DNA from: Planktosalinus sp963975935
GTDB taxonomy: Bacteria > Bacteroidota > Bacteroidia > Flavobacteriales > Flavobacteriaceae
Length of the DNA stretch: 64,000 bases
Reading direction: 5' to 3'
NCBI GenBank assembly: GCA_963975935.1
Contig: CAXBIQ010000006.1
Coordinates: 1-64,000 of the forward strand
In this document: positions 51,601 through 61,106 of the stretch, in pieces
Layout of the letters: every line of letters starts with the position of its first letter
Numbering within the stretch: position 1 is the first letter of the stretch
Notes under the pieces: model-generated
What the model was told of the DNA's origin: nothing
The model's input: only the letters and a program-made list of their open reading frames with translations
The model's database searches: none
Made by a program: the position numbers and the translations under genes

Positions 51601-54099
51601 ATGAGAATAAAGAACAGTTTTATAAAATATAGTTTACTTTTTTCTGCGTTACTTTTCTTAACGATATCTTCTGCTCAGACAAAGATAAGTGGAAAGGTTA
51701 TTGACACCTTTGGACAAGAGGTTCCTTTTGCAAATGTTATTTTCAAAAGTTCAAACGAAGGCACCATCACCGATGAAAATGGTCGTTTTTATCTGGAATC
51801 ACCCACTACTTACACCACAGTCCTTTTTTCCTTTTTAGGCTACCAGACCAAAGAAATTGAGCTTGATAAACAAGTTTCATATGATATGGTCATAATGCTT
51901 GAAGAAGAAACTGCCCAGCTTGATGAGGTGGTTTTATTAAGCGGAAAAACCTCAAAAAAGAACAATCCCGCTATTGATATACTCAGGAAAATATGGGAAA
52001 ACCGCAGGGAAAACGGTGTTAAAAAATTTGATCAATACACCTATGATAAATACGAGAAACTGGAATTTGACCTGAATACCATTGACAGTTCTTTAATTAA
52101 AAGCAGGCTTTTCAAAGGAATGGAGTTTGTTTTTGATTTTACAGATACTTCCAGTGTAACCGGAAAAACCTACTTGCCCATATTTATCAATGAGGCTTTT
52201 TACAAGGTGTATGGAGACAACATAATGAATCTTGAAAAAGAAATTCTGGAAGGGAACAAAAATTCGGGGTTTGATAACAACCAGACCATCATTGAGTTTG
52301 TGAAAGACCTCTATGCAGAATATGATGTATATGATAATTATCTGAAGTTTTTTGACAAAGCCTTTACCAGTCCGCTTTCTACAACCGGTATTGATGTGTA
52401 TAATTATGTGTTGCTTGACAGTGCATACAGGGATAATAAATGGTGCTATAACATTGTGTATTACCCCAGGCGCAAGGGTGAGCTAACTTTTAAGGGTGAT
52501 TTTTGGGTAAACGATACCACGTGGGCGGTTAAAGAAATCAACCTTCAAACAAACAAAAGTGCCAATATCAACTGGGTAAAAGACATATACATCGAGCAGG
52601 AATTTGACGTTTTAAACGATTCCATTTTTTTACTGAAGCGAGATTATTTTATGTCAGACTTCAGTTTTTCCAAAAAAGAGGAAGCCCGTGGGATGTATGG
52701 GAAACGCACCACTCTATATGACAACCATGTTTTTGATGAAGAAAAAGACAGGTCTTTTTACAAAACCCAGGTAGACCCCTATGTTTATGAAGTATACAAC
52801 AGGCCTGATGAATTCTGGTCAGAACGGCGAATGGAGGAACTCAACAAAGATGAGCGACAAGTTTATGAGATGCTTGATACCCTGCAAACCGTAAAGCGTT
52901 TTAAGACCATTTACAATATTGGAAGTGTCTTGTCATCGGGTTACTATGAAATTCCCAACTTTGATATAGGCCCCGTATTTTCCATTTTTGGTTACAACGA
53001 AGCAGAAGGCGTGCGCGTTAGACTGGGAGGGCGGACCTATTTTGGAAGAAATGACCCCTGGCGTTTGGAAGGATTTGGTGCCTATGGGCTTAAAGATGAC
53101 AAATTTAAGTATGGCATTTCGGGGAAATGGCTTTTGGACAGGCAAAGTAGGTTGATTGTTTTTGCCGGAAACAGGCGGGATGTAGAACAAACCGGGGCGA
53201 GCCTTACCAGTTCAAACGATGTTTTGGGACGGAATCTTGCTTCGTCATCGTTGATCTCTGTGGGGGCGAATGACCGTTTGACCAATATCAATTTATCCAC
53301 ATTTGGGTTTGAACTGGAGCCTTCAAAAAACTTTATAATCAGAACCACAGCTTCATACAGGACATTAAAATCGGCTACAGACACATTCAGTCTGGATTAT
53401 TTTGACGAAAACAACGAGATTCAGTCTGAAATTTCACAGCCTGAAGTAGAATTAAGCATCAACTTTACCCCGGGGCGGACCACATCAGGTTTTGGGGTTG
53501 AACGTACAATAATAAACAGTGGGAAGTTTCCACAGTTTTTCCTCGGTTATTCTTATGGGCTCAAGGATATTATGGGAGGCGATTTTGAATATCAAAAAGT
53601 ACAGGCACTCTATACCCAGCCATGGAATATTGGAGGATTGGGAAGGATGTATTCTACCGTTGAGGCCGGAAAAACCTTTGGCGAAGTACCGCTTGGGTTG
53701 CTGAATCCCATTCCCGGAAATCAGACCCTTTTCAGCATTTACAACACCTTTTCACAGCTTGATTTTTATGAATTTGTAAGTGATACCTATGCTTCGGTTC
53801 ATATCGAGCACAATTTTGGCGGGCGTTTCTTTTCCCGAATCGGCTTTTTGAGAAAATTAAACTTGCGGGAGATTTTAAGTTTCAGGGCTGTTTATGGTGA
53901 AATTTCAGAGGAAAACAAAGCTTTAAATGCTTCCAGCATAGCATATCAGGCACCTGAGGATATCTATTATGAGTACAGTTTTGGTATTGGGAATATTTTT
54001 AAAATCTTCCGTCTGGATTTTAATTTCAGGGGTAATTATTTTGATAACCCTGATGCAAGGCCGTTTGGTGTGACCGGTACTTTTGGTTTCCACTTTTAA
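51601..54099 (+). CDS. DUF5686 / CarboxypepD_reg-like outer membrane protein
   Basis: An 832-residue protein with a signal peptide (ending ISSAQ), an N-terminal carboxypeptidase-regulatory-like domain (GKVIDTFGQEVPFANVIF, about 27-110) and a long DUF5686 region whose second half reads as a beta-barrel, ending in FGFHF with a terminal aromatic. Function unknown; localisation is the outer membrane. The ATG at 51601 (MRIKNSFIKYS) is used. It is separated from pdhB only by the terminator. Confidence 0.88.
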   Translation: MRIKNSFIKYSLLFSALLFLTISSAQTKISGKVIDTFGQEVPFANVIFKSSNEGTITDENGRFYLESPTTYTTVLFSFLGYQTKEIELDKQVSYDMVIMLEEETAQLDEVVLLSGKTSKKNNPAIDILRKIWENRRENGVKKFDQYTYDKYEKLEFDLNTIDSSLIKSRLFKGMEFVFDFTDTSSVTGKTYLPIFINEAFYKVYGDNIMNLEKEILEGNKNSGFDNNQTIIEFVKDLYAEYDVYDNYLKFFDKAFTSPLSTTGIDVYNYVLLDSAYRDNKWCYNIVYYPRRKGELTFKGDFWVNDTTWAVKEINLQTNKSANINWVKDIYIEQEFDVLNDSIFLLKRDYFMSDFSFSKKEEARGMYGKRTTLYDNHVFDEEKDRSFYKTQVDPYVYEVYNRPDEFWSERRMEELNKDERQVYEMLDTLQTVKRFKTIYNIGSVLSSGYYEIPNFDIGPVFSIFGYNEAEGVRVRLGGRTYFGRNDPWRLEGFGAYGLKDDKFKYGISGKWLLDRQSRLIVFAGNRRDVEQTGASLTSSNDVLGRNLASSSLISVGANDRLTNINLSTFGFELEPSKNFIIRTTASYRTLKSATDTFSLDYFDENNEIQSEISQPEVELSINFTPGRTTSGFGVERTIINSGKFPQFFLGYSYGLKDIMGGDFEYQKVQALYTQPWNIGGLGRMYSTVEAGKTFGEVPLGLLNPIPGNQTLFSIYNTFSQLDFYEFVSDTYASVHIEHNFGGRFFSRIGFLRKLNLREILSFRAVYGEISEENKALNASSIAYQAPEDIYYEYSFGIGNIFKIFRLDFNFRGNYFDNPDARPFGVTGTFGFHF

Positions 54100-54127
54100 A
54101 TACCTTAAAATTCTTACCGGTTTTTCC

Positions 54128-54159
54128 TTGTTTTACATATGGTTTTATATGTAATTTTG
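54128..54159 (+). promoter_or_regulatory. promoter of ppa
   Basis: TTG (54128-54130), a 21-base spacer and TAATTTTG (54152-54159) match the Bacteroidota promoter consensus. The ATG is 25 bases further on. Confidence 0.75.
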
Positions 54160-54184
54160 CACCCCCAAAATAAAGGGTTTATTT

Positions 54185-54721
54185 ATGAGTGCAGCAAAGT
54201 TGAAAAAGTTTGACGTTTTGGTTGAAATCCCAAAAGGAAGCAGGAACAAATATGAGTTTGATTTTGATTTGAAAAAAATCAGGTATGACCGTATGTTGTT
54301 TTCCTCGATGATGTATCCTGCAGATTATGGTTTTATGCCCGAAACCCTTGCTCTTGACGGGGATCCTTTAGATGTTTTGGTCTTGGTTACCGAGCCTACT
54401 TTTCCCGGTTGTATTATCGAAGTAAAGCCCATTGGGGTTTTTCATATGGCAGATGAAAAAGGACCTGATGAGAAAATCATATGTGTTCCTTTAAGTGATC
54501 CCAACGGTGATAAAATCAATGATGTTTCAGATATAAATCCGCATTTGATTAAAGAGATAGAACATTTCTTTCAGGTGTATAAAGACCTTGAAAACAAAAG
54601 AGTAGACGTTGAAGGCTGGGGAAATGTTGATGAGGCTAACGATATTATCGATAAATGTACAGATCGTTTTACGGATTTACCGGAAGATAAAAAGGTCTAT
54701 TTTGCTTTAGATAAAGTATAA
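54185..54721 (+). CDS. ppa: soluble inorganic pyrophosphatase
   Basis: A 178-residue family I pyrophosphatase, which pulls biosynthetic reactions by hydrolysing PPi. It has EIPKGSRNKYEFD and the signature DGDPLDVLV in which the Asp residues bind Mg. Next gene is the membrane-bound pyrophosphatase, so both enzyme types are together but under separate promoters. Confidence 0.95.
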   Translation: MSAAKLKKFDVLVEIPKGSRNKYEFDFDLKKIRYDRMLFSSMMYPADYGFMPETLALDGDPLDVLVLVTEPTFPGCIIEVKPIGVFHMADEKGPDEKIICVPLSDPNGDKINDVSDINPHLIKEIEHFFQVYKDLENKRVDVEGWGNVDEANDIIDKCTDRFTDLPEDKKVYFALDKV

Positions 54722-54763
54722 AGGTTTTTGTTTAGGTTTTTTAAGTTATGTTTTAGGTTACGT

Positions 54764-54797
54764 AAAAAGCAATACTATTCACAGTATTGCTTTTTTT
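54764..54797 (+). terminator. terminator after ppa
   Basis: A 13-bp perfect stem (AAAAAGCAATACT / AGTATTGCTTTTT) with a 6-base loop and T run. Confidence 0.88.
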
Positions 54798-54822
54798 GTT
54801 CTATTGTAATTTCTTACTTTTG
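54796..54822 (+). promoter_or_regulatory. promoter of hppA
   Basis: TTG (54796-54798), 16-base spacer and TACTTTTG (54815-54822), close to the ideal TTG-N17-23-TAnnTTTG. It overlaps the T run of the ppa terminator. Confidence 0.55.
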
Positions 54823-54855
54823 CACGGCTTTATAATTAATCTAATTAACAACCAT

Positions 54856-57282
54856 ATGGAATCAAATGTAATTTTTCTGCCTATAGCACTTTCTGTTCTT
54901 GGGCTTTTGTTTATGCTCTATAAGATGAGCTGGGTTAAAAAACAATCTCCCGGAAGTGATCGCATGCAATTTATTTCAAAGAGTGTAAAAGAAGGTGCGC
55001 TGGCCTTTCTGAACGCTGAGTACCGATTGCTTGCCATTTTTGTAGTGATTGCATCAGCAGCATTGTTTTATGTTTCAACTCTTGTTGATTTGACGAGCTG
55101 GATGATTGTTCCGGCATTTATAATTGGTGCCTTTTTCTCAGCTTTGGCTGGAAATATCGGGATGCGCATTGCAACCGATGCCAATGCCCGAACTGCAGAA
55201 GCAGCCAAGACAAGCTTGCCACAGGCGCTAAAGGTTTCTTTTGGCGGCGGTACGGTTATGGGTCTGGGTGTTGCAGGTCTTGCCGTGTTGGGTATGAGTT
55301 TGTTATTCTTGTTTTTTATGGGCCAGTTTATGGGCCTTGCAGAATATGATTTTTATACTAAAATGACCATCGTTCTTGAAGCTCTTGCAGGATTCTCCCT
55401 GGGTGCTGAATCGATTGCACTTTTTGCACGTGTGGGAGGTGGTATTTATACTAAAGCTGCCGATGTGGGAGCTGACCTCGTGGGGAAAGTGGAAGCCGGT
55501 ATCCCTGAAGATGACCCCAGAAACCCTGCTACGATTGCCGATAACGTGGGAGATAACGTGGGGGATGTTGCCGGAATGGGCGCTGACCTTTTTGGAAGTT
55601 ATGTAGCAACGGTACTGGCGGCTATGGTACTTGGAAACTACGTAATCAGGGATATGTCTGAAACAGTTCAGCATACTGACTTGTTTAATAATATGGGACC
55701 TATCCTGTTACCACTGGTTATTGCCGGTGTGGGTGTTTTAGCATCTATTATAGGAACTTTCCTGGTAAAAATAAAAGACAATAACGCCAGAGAACCCCAG
55801 GTTCAAAAAGCATTGGATATAGGGAACTGGGCGTCTATTATACTAACACTTATTGCAAGTTATTTCCTGATAGACTGGATGTTGCCCGAAACCATGCAAA
55901 TGCGTTTCTTTGGTGAAGCATCTGCTAAAATGATTCCTTCAATGAACGTCTTTTATGCCGCTTGTATAGGTTTGGCTGTGGGCGCTTTGATATCATTTGT
56001 AACCGCTTATTATACCAGTTTAGGAAAAAAGCCGGTACTTAATATTGTAAAAAACAGTTCAACGGGAGCAGCTACTAACATCATTGCAGGTTTGGCTGTG
56101 GGTATGAAGTCTACTTTCGCCTCTGTGATTTTATTTGCTGCTGCGATTTACGGTTCTTATGAACTTGCCGGGTTTTATGGAGTAGCACTTGCAGCTTCAG
56201 CGATGATGGCAACCACCGGAATGCAACTGGCCATTGATGCATTTGGCCCTATAGCTGATAATGCAGGGGGTGTTGCTGAAATGAGTGAACTTGATCCTGA
56301 AGTGCGTAAGCGTACAGATATTTTAGACTCTGTGGGGAATACCACTGCAGCAACCGGAAAAGGTTTTGCAATTGCATCTGCTGCATTGACAGCATTGGCG
56401 CTTTTTGCAGCTTATGTTACCTTTACGGGAATTGACGGAATCAATATCTTTAAGGCAGACGTTCTCGCGATGCTGTTTGTGGGAGGTATGATTCCCGTTA
56501 TTTTTTCAGCCCTTGCTATGGAATCTGTTGGAAAAGCAGCCATGGAAATGGTTCAGGAAGTTCGTCGCCAGTTCAGGGAAATACCCGGAATTATGGAAGG
56601 AACAGCAACTCCTGAATATGCTAAGTGTGTTGCGATTTCTACAAATGCCGCTTTAAAAGAAATGATTCTACCGGGCTTGATTACCATCATTACGCCCATC
56701 CTTGTAGGTTTGATCTTTGGGGCAGAGCCTCTTGGAGGTTATATGGCCGGAGTTTGTGTGAGTGGTGTTATGTGGGCGATTTTCCAAAACAATGCCGGTG
56801 GAGCATGGGACAATGCAAAGAAATCATTTGAAGCCGGTGTTCTGATCAACGGTAAAATGGAATATAAAGGATCTGATGCTCACAAAGCAGCTGTAACAGG
56901 AGATACTGTGGGTGACCCGTTTAAGGATACATCTGGACCTTCCATGAACATATTAATCAAGTTGACCTGTTTGGTAGGGCTTGTAATTGCCCCGGTTTTA
57001 GGAGGTCATACCGCAGGCGATTCAGAATCAGCTACTATGGTAAAAGAAGTAATGGTTGTTTCTGAAGATGGAACTGCTACAACCCTTACTGATGAGCAGG
57101 CAGCTAACGTTACTACTATCAATAAGCAAATTACTATTGAATATTCTTCAGACGATGATATGACAACTGCAAAAGTTAGTTCGGTTTCTATTGTAAACGG
57201 TGAAGAGGTAAAAGAAGAAAAAGTATTTACCGGCACTGAAGAAGAAGTGAGAAGGGAAATTGAAGCTTTTAAAGCGCAATAA
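54856..57282 (+). CDS. hppA: membrane-bound pyrophosphatase (ion-pumping), K+-dependent type
   Basis: An 808-residue inner-membrane enzyme of about 16 helices that couples PPi hydrolysis to Na+ or H+ export. DVGADLVGKVEAGIPEDDPR and DNVGDNVGDVAGMGADLF are the catalytic loops. GNTTAATGKGFAI carries Ala where K+-independent enzymes have Lys, so it is K+-dependent and possibly Na+-pumping. It has an acidic C-terminal tail of about 75 residues. The ATG at 54856 is chosen; the long form from 54787 would cover the promoter. Confidence 0.95.
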   Translation: MESNVIFLPIALSVLGLLFMLYKMSWVKKQSPGSDRMQFISKSVKEGALAFLNAEYRLLAIFVVIASAALFYVSTLVDLTSWMIVPAFIIGAFFSALAGNIGMRIATDANARTAEAAKTSLPQALKVSFGGGTVMGLGVAGLAVLGMSLLFLFFMGQFMGLAEYDFYTKMTIVLEALAGFSLGAESIALFARVGGGIYTKAADVGADLVGKVEAGIPEDDPRNPATIADNVGDNVGDVAGMGADLFGSYVATVLAAMVLGNYVIRDMSETVQHTDLFNNMGPILLPLVIAGVGVLASIIGTFLVKIKDNNAREPQVQKALDIGNWASIILTLIASYFLIDWMLPETMQMRFFGEASAKMIPSMNVFYAACIGLAVGALISFVTAYYTSLGKKPVLNIVKNSSTGAATNIIAGLAVGMKSTFASVILFAAAIYGSYELAGFYGVALAASAMMATTGMQLAIDAFGPIADNAGGVAEMSELDPEVRKRTDILDSVGNTTAATGKGFAIASAALTALALFAAYVTFTGIDGINIFKADVLAMLFVGGMIPVIFSALAMESVGKAAMEMVQEVRRQFREIPGIMEGTATPEYAKCVAISTNAALKEMILPGLITIITPILVGLIFGAEPLGGYMAGVCVSGVMWAIFQNNAGGAWDNAKKSFEAGVLINGKMEYKGSDAHKAAVTGDTVGDPFKDTSGPSMNILIKLTCLVGLVIAPVLGGHTAGDSESATMVKEVMVVSEDGTATTLTDEQAANVTTINKQITIEYSSDDDMTTAKVSSVSIVNGEEVKEEKVFTGTEEEVRREIEAFKAQ

Positions 57283-57304
57283 TCTCTTTTTGTTAATCTT
57301 TTTT

Positions 57305-57337
57305 AAAAATCCCTGCCTACCCGGCGGGGATTTTTGT
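57305..57337 (+). terminator. terminator after hppA
   Basis: AAAAATCCCTGCC (57305-57317) pairs with GGCGGGGATTTTT (57323-57335), one T-G pair, 5-base loop, then GTTTT. Confidence 0.8.
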
Positions 57338-57362
57338 TTTATATCTTACCTTAGTATTAGTT

Positions 57363-58614
57363 ATGAACTATGAGGATATAACAACACTGGCAATTGCCTT
57401 AGGCTTAGGTCTTTTAGTGGGCATGCAGCGTGAGAAGATCAATAATATTTTGGCCGGCGTGCGCACCTTTTCATTATTGGCCGTTTTGGGGGTCTTATCC
57501 GGCTTTTTAACCCGTGATTTTGAAAACCCTTTTATACTTCCTGCCCTTGGCTTAGCCATCGCTGCGTTTATGGTTGCGGGAAATGTTCTCACAAAAAGAA
57601 ATAATCCCAATGCAGATTTAGGGCAAACCACAGAAGTAGCTGCGCTTTTGATGTTTTCCATTGGGGCATATTTGGTACTGGGTGACCAAATCATTGGTGT
57701 TATTGTAGGTGGAACCATGGCGGTGTTGCTCTATGCCAAAGAAAAAATGCATAATTTCATTGACCGGCTACAGGGTAAAGACGTTTCGGCAATTATGACT
57801 TTTGCTGCTATCTCCCTGATTATTCTTCCCATTTTACCCAATGAGACTTACGATCCTTATGAAGTGATAAACCCACAGAATATCTGGTTGATGGTTACCC
57901 TCATCGTAGGGATTAGTGTTGTGGGTTATTTTTTTATATAAGTTTTTAGGAAAGAAGGTTGGTCTCATTTCAAATTCTATCTTGGGTGGATTGATAAGCA
58001 GTACGGCCACAACGGTAAGTTACGCTAAAAAAACAAAAGACGCCGACAGCATAGACAAACTCTCTGCATTTGTGATTGTGGGTGCTTCTGCCATTGCACT
58101 GGTGCGTATTGTAATAGAAATGGGTGTAGTGATTCCTGAGAGACTTCTTGAAATGATAGTTCCCATAGCTGTTGAGTTTGTTGTGATGGTTTTGTTGTGT
58201 GTGTTTTTGTTCTACAGAATTCAAAAAGGCAAATCTGATGATGAAATGCCGGAGCCCAAAAACCCGGCCCAGCTTAAAACTGCTTTGGTATTTGGTTTGT
58301 TATATGGTATTATTTTATTGGCGGTTGCTTTTGTAAATGAAGAGTTTGAAAATGAAGCACTGTATGTCGTAGCCATTATAAGCGGGCTCACAGATGTAGA
58401 TGCCATCACATTGTCCCTTTCACAACTTATGAAAAAAGGAAGCCTCGAGGTAGATACGGGATGGCGGTTAATTCTTTTGGCGTCTCTGTTTAATTTGCTT
58501 TTCAAAGGAATTTTAGCTGCCACTTTAGGAACTAAACAGTTGGCAAAATGGGTGGGGATTTCTTTTGGAATTTCTATTGTAGCCGGATTGTTGATTATCT
58601 GGTTATGGCCTTAA
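57363..58614 (+). pseudogene. MgtC/SapB-DUF4010 membrane protein, frameshifted at a T7 run
   Basis: Two overlapping ORFs (57363-57941 and 57916-58614) make one protein. The first (192 residues) is the MgtC/SapB-like half, ending VGISVVGYFFI. The second gives YKFLGKKVGLISNSILGGL onward, the DUF4010 half. Removing one T from the seven at 57929-57935 joins them as GYFLYKFLGKK. So this is a one-base frameshift: a recent mutation, a slippery site or a sequencing error. The rest is intact, with about 13 membrane helices in total. Confidence 0.8.
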
Positions 58615-58620
58615 AGCTGC

Positions 58621-59238
58621 TTACTCAAACAAACCGTGTAATTCTGCATCAATGCGGTTGATGACCTTTCCCAGATCTTCAGGGTCGTCAACGAAATTGA
58701 GGTTATCTACATCAATAATCAGGAGTTTTCCCTTGTCATAGTTATGCACCCAGGCTTCATAACGCTCATTTAATCGGCTGAGGTAGTCAATGCTGATGCT
58801 GTTTTCATATTCCCTGCCACGCTTGTGAATTTGGTTGACCAGATTGGGAATGGAACTGCGCAGGTAGATGATCAAGTCTGGGCTTTCTGTAACTTCTTCC
58901 ATCAAATCAAAGAGCGATTTGTAGTTTTCAAAATCACGGTTTGTCATCAAGCCCATTGCGTGTAAGTTTGGAGCAAAAATGTAGGCATCCTCATAAATGG
59001 TCCTGTCCTGAATGACATTTTTTCCGGTATTGCGAATATCAAGGATTTGCCTGAAACGACTGTTCAAAAAATAAATCTGAAGATTGAATGACCAGCGCTC
59101 CATCTGGTTGTAAAAGTCATCGAGGTATGGGTTGTCGTCTACTTCTTCATAGTGAGCGTGCCATTTGTAATGTTTTGATAATAGACGTGTTAAAGTTGTT
59201 TTTCCTGACCCTATATTTCCTGCGATGGCAACGTGCAT
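58621..59238 (-). CDS. deoxynucleoside kinase
   Basis: A 205-residue dNK with P-loop GNIGSGKTT (residues 7-15), the EEVDDNPYLDDFY segment, IQDRTIYEDAYIF and the lid HKRGREYENSI. It phosphorylates deoxynucleosides for salvage. It is related to the kinase half of the HPPK fusion but differs in its EVDDNPYL region, so substrate specificity may differ. It converges on the DUF4010 gene. Confidence 0.93.
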   Translation of the reverse strand: MHVAIAGNIGSGKTTLTRLLSKHYKWHAHYEEVDDNPYLDDFYNQMERWSFNLQIYFLNSRFRQILDIRNTGKNVIQDRTIYEDAYIFAPNLHAMGLMTNRDFENYKSLFDLMEEVTESPDLIIYLRSSIPNLVNQIHKRGREYENSISIDYLSRLNERYEAWVHNYDKGKLLIIDVDNLNFVDDPEDLGKVINRIDAELHGLFE

Positions 59239-59246
59239 ATCTGTAC

Positions 59247-60032
59247 TTACTTGTTAATTGTTATTGCTGTTTTGTGTATAAATTCACCATCGTAAATATA
59301 CAGGAATTCATCGCTTAGAAACAAATCTTTTATCTTGATTTCATCGAAAGTAAGCGTTCTTTTAACCGAAAGCTTTTCAGAAAGAAGCACCAGTTCATTA
59401 CCGGTTTTATAAATCAATCTATCATTGTTATTTGAAAGGTGGGTAATCTTTGAATTGGGAATACTCTCAAGCAAACTGCCGTAAATATTGTAAATCCTGA
59501 GTTTTTCTTCCGTAAGCAGGAAACAAAAGTTGTAATTGCTGGTATGTGTTACATAGGTTTCAGAAAGAGGCCTTGACAGCACCTGATGGTTTTTATTTCG
59601 GTAATTGTAAAGTTCAAGCTGCTGGCTGTCATTGTTGAACACCCAGAGCCGGGTGTCATTTGCCGTGGTGGCGTTTATAATATTAAGAAAAGGAGGTTCC
59701 ATGGCAAATGAAATGCGTTCAATTTCATTTAATTTGTTGTCCAAAATAACCGTCGTGTTGTAATCAGGAAAAAAAAGGGTGACTTTTAACGGGTTCAGCA
59801 AATCTACAGAACCAATACTACCCAGCTGAAAGTCTTTAAAATTGAATACTTCGGTATTGAGTTGTTTAAAAAGGGTTCGGTCTTTAATGAAGTAAACGGC
59901 GCCAAAATTATCCACACCCACAAAACGTTCTGCTTTCAAAGGTGTCTTTTCAATTACTGAAATTGACCCGTCACCTTGTGCCGCAAGAGAAGTGAACAAG
60001 CAAAAAAATAAAAGGCTTAGAATATAATTCAT
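59247..60032 (-). CDS. secreted hypothetical protein, possible beta-propeller
   Basis: A 261-residue protein with a signal peptide (ending LAAQ). The mature chain is rich in short beta strands with repeated aromatic and Asn/Asp turns (RLWVFNNDSQQLELYNYRN), resembling a beta-propeller, but I cannot count blades. No named family. The stop lies 8 bases before the dNK start, so the two form an operon. Conserved partners are unknown. Confidence 0.65.
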   Translation of the reverse strand: MNYILSLLFFCLFTSLAAQGDGSISVIEKTPLKAERFVGVDNFGAVYFIKDRTLFKQLNTEVFNFKDFQLGSIGSVDLLNPLKVTLFFPDYNTTVILDNKLNEIERISFAMEPPFLNIINATTANDTRLWVFNNDSQQLELYNYRNKNHQVLSRPLSETYVTHTSNYNFCFLLTEEKLRIYNIYGSLLESIPNSKITHLSNNNDRLIYKTGNELVLLSEKLSVKRTLTFDEIKIKDLFLSDEFLYIYDGEFIHKTAITINK

Positions 60033-60130
60033 ACCTGTTTTGGGATATATAGTACGGTAAATTTACCAATTCTGGGCACATTTGCGTTAAACCCTTTGTT
60101 AAAATAGTAGTCATAATGTAACAAATGATA

Positions 60131-60138
60131 TAGATTTG
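60131..60138 (+). promoter_or_regulatory. -7 promoter element of the GLPGLI gene
   Basis: TAGATTTG matches TAnnTTTG 29 bases before the ATG. No TTG at -33. Confidence 0.5.
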
Positions 60139-60167
60139 ACTCTAACACTGAAACATTTACAAGAACC

Positions 60168-61046
60168 ATGAAAAAGCTTTTAACCCTATTTTGCCTTTGT
60201 TTTTCAATCGTTGTGGCAGCTCAGGATTTCACCGGTCAGGCTGTTTATAAATCAAAAACCAATGTTGATACAGACTTTGGAGGCCGTGAGATGACAGAAC
60301 AAATGCGCAAACAAATTATGGAGATGATGAAGAGCGCCCTGGAGAAGACTTATATTTTAGACTTTAACAAAGTTGAATCTACCTATAAAGAGGAAGAAAA
60401 ACTGGCAGCACCCGGTACCGGTGGCGGAATGATGATGATGATGGGTAACTTCACGGCAGGTGCACAATACAAAAACACAAAAGAAAATGTTTTTTTACAG
60501 GAACAGGAGTTTTTCGGAAAACAGTTTTTAATTTCAGATACCCTCCCAAAACTGGAATGGAAGCTGGTCAACGAGTCCAAACAAATAGGACAGTATGTAG
60601 CTTTTAAAGCAACAGCCATAAAAAAGCTGGGGGATACAGACTGGCAATCGATGCGCAGGCGAAACAGGGAGGGCGATGAGGAACAAAAAGATGCTGAAGC
60701 TAAAAAGGATTCCACAGATGTAAACATTATGGATGAACTGGAAATCCCCAAGGAAATCGAAATTGTGGCCTGGTACACACCCCAGATTCCCGTACCTCAA
60801 GGCCCCGGTGAGTTTCACGGTCTTCCGGGTCTTATACTGGAAGTTCAGGCAGATCGCACATCAATCTTATGTTCAAAAATTATTTTGAATCCTAAAGAGG
60901 CTGAGGAAATTAAAAAACCCTCCAAAGGAGAAAAAGTTTCTCAGGAAGAATACCAAAAAATAGTCAAAGAAAAAGTTGAAGAAATGCAGGAAATGTATGG
61001 CGGCCAACGCAGAGGAAGCAGCCGTGGATTCAGGATTGGCGGATAA
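60168..61046 (+). CDS. GLPGLI family protein
   Basis: A 292-residue secreted protein (signal peptide ending VVAAQ) with the name-giving GLPGLI at residues 218-223 (EFHGLPGLILEV). It has a run of five methionines (88-92), a charged linker around 163-182 and a Gly/Arg-rich C-terminus (GGQRRGSSRGFRIGG). Family members in Flavobacteriia are next to TonB-dependent receptors, as here. Role unknown, possibly metal- or peptide-related. Confidence 0.9.
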   Translation: MKKLLTLFCLCFSIVVAAQDFTGQAVYKSKTNVDTDFGGREMTEQMRKQIMEMMKSALEKTYILDFNKVESTYKEEEKLAAPGTGGGMMMMMGNFTAGAQYKNTKENVFLQEQEFFGKQFLISDTLPKLEWKLVNESKQIGQYVAFKATAIKKLGDTDWQSMRRRNREGDEEQKDAEAKKDSTDVNIMDELEIPKEIEIVAWYTPQIPVPQGPGEFHGLPGLILEVQADRTSILCSKIILNPKEAEEIKKPSKGEKVSQEEYQKIVKEKVEEMQEMYGGQRRGSSRGFRIGG

Positions 61047-61106
61047 TATAATAATACATTCAAACATCCCCAATAAACAGAACTTTAAACAACTAACCAC
61101 GTTTTC

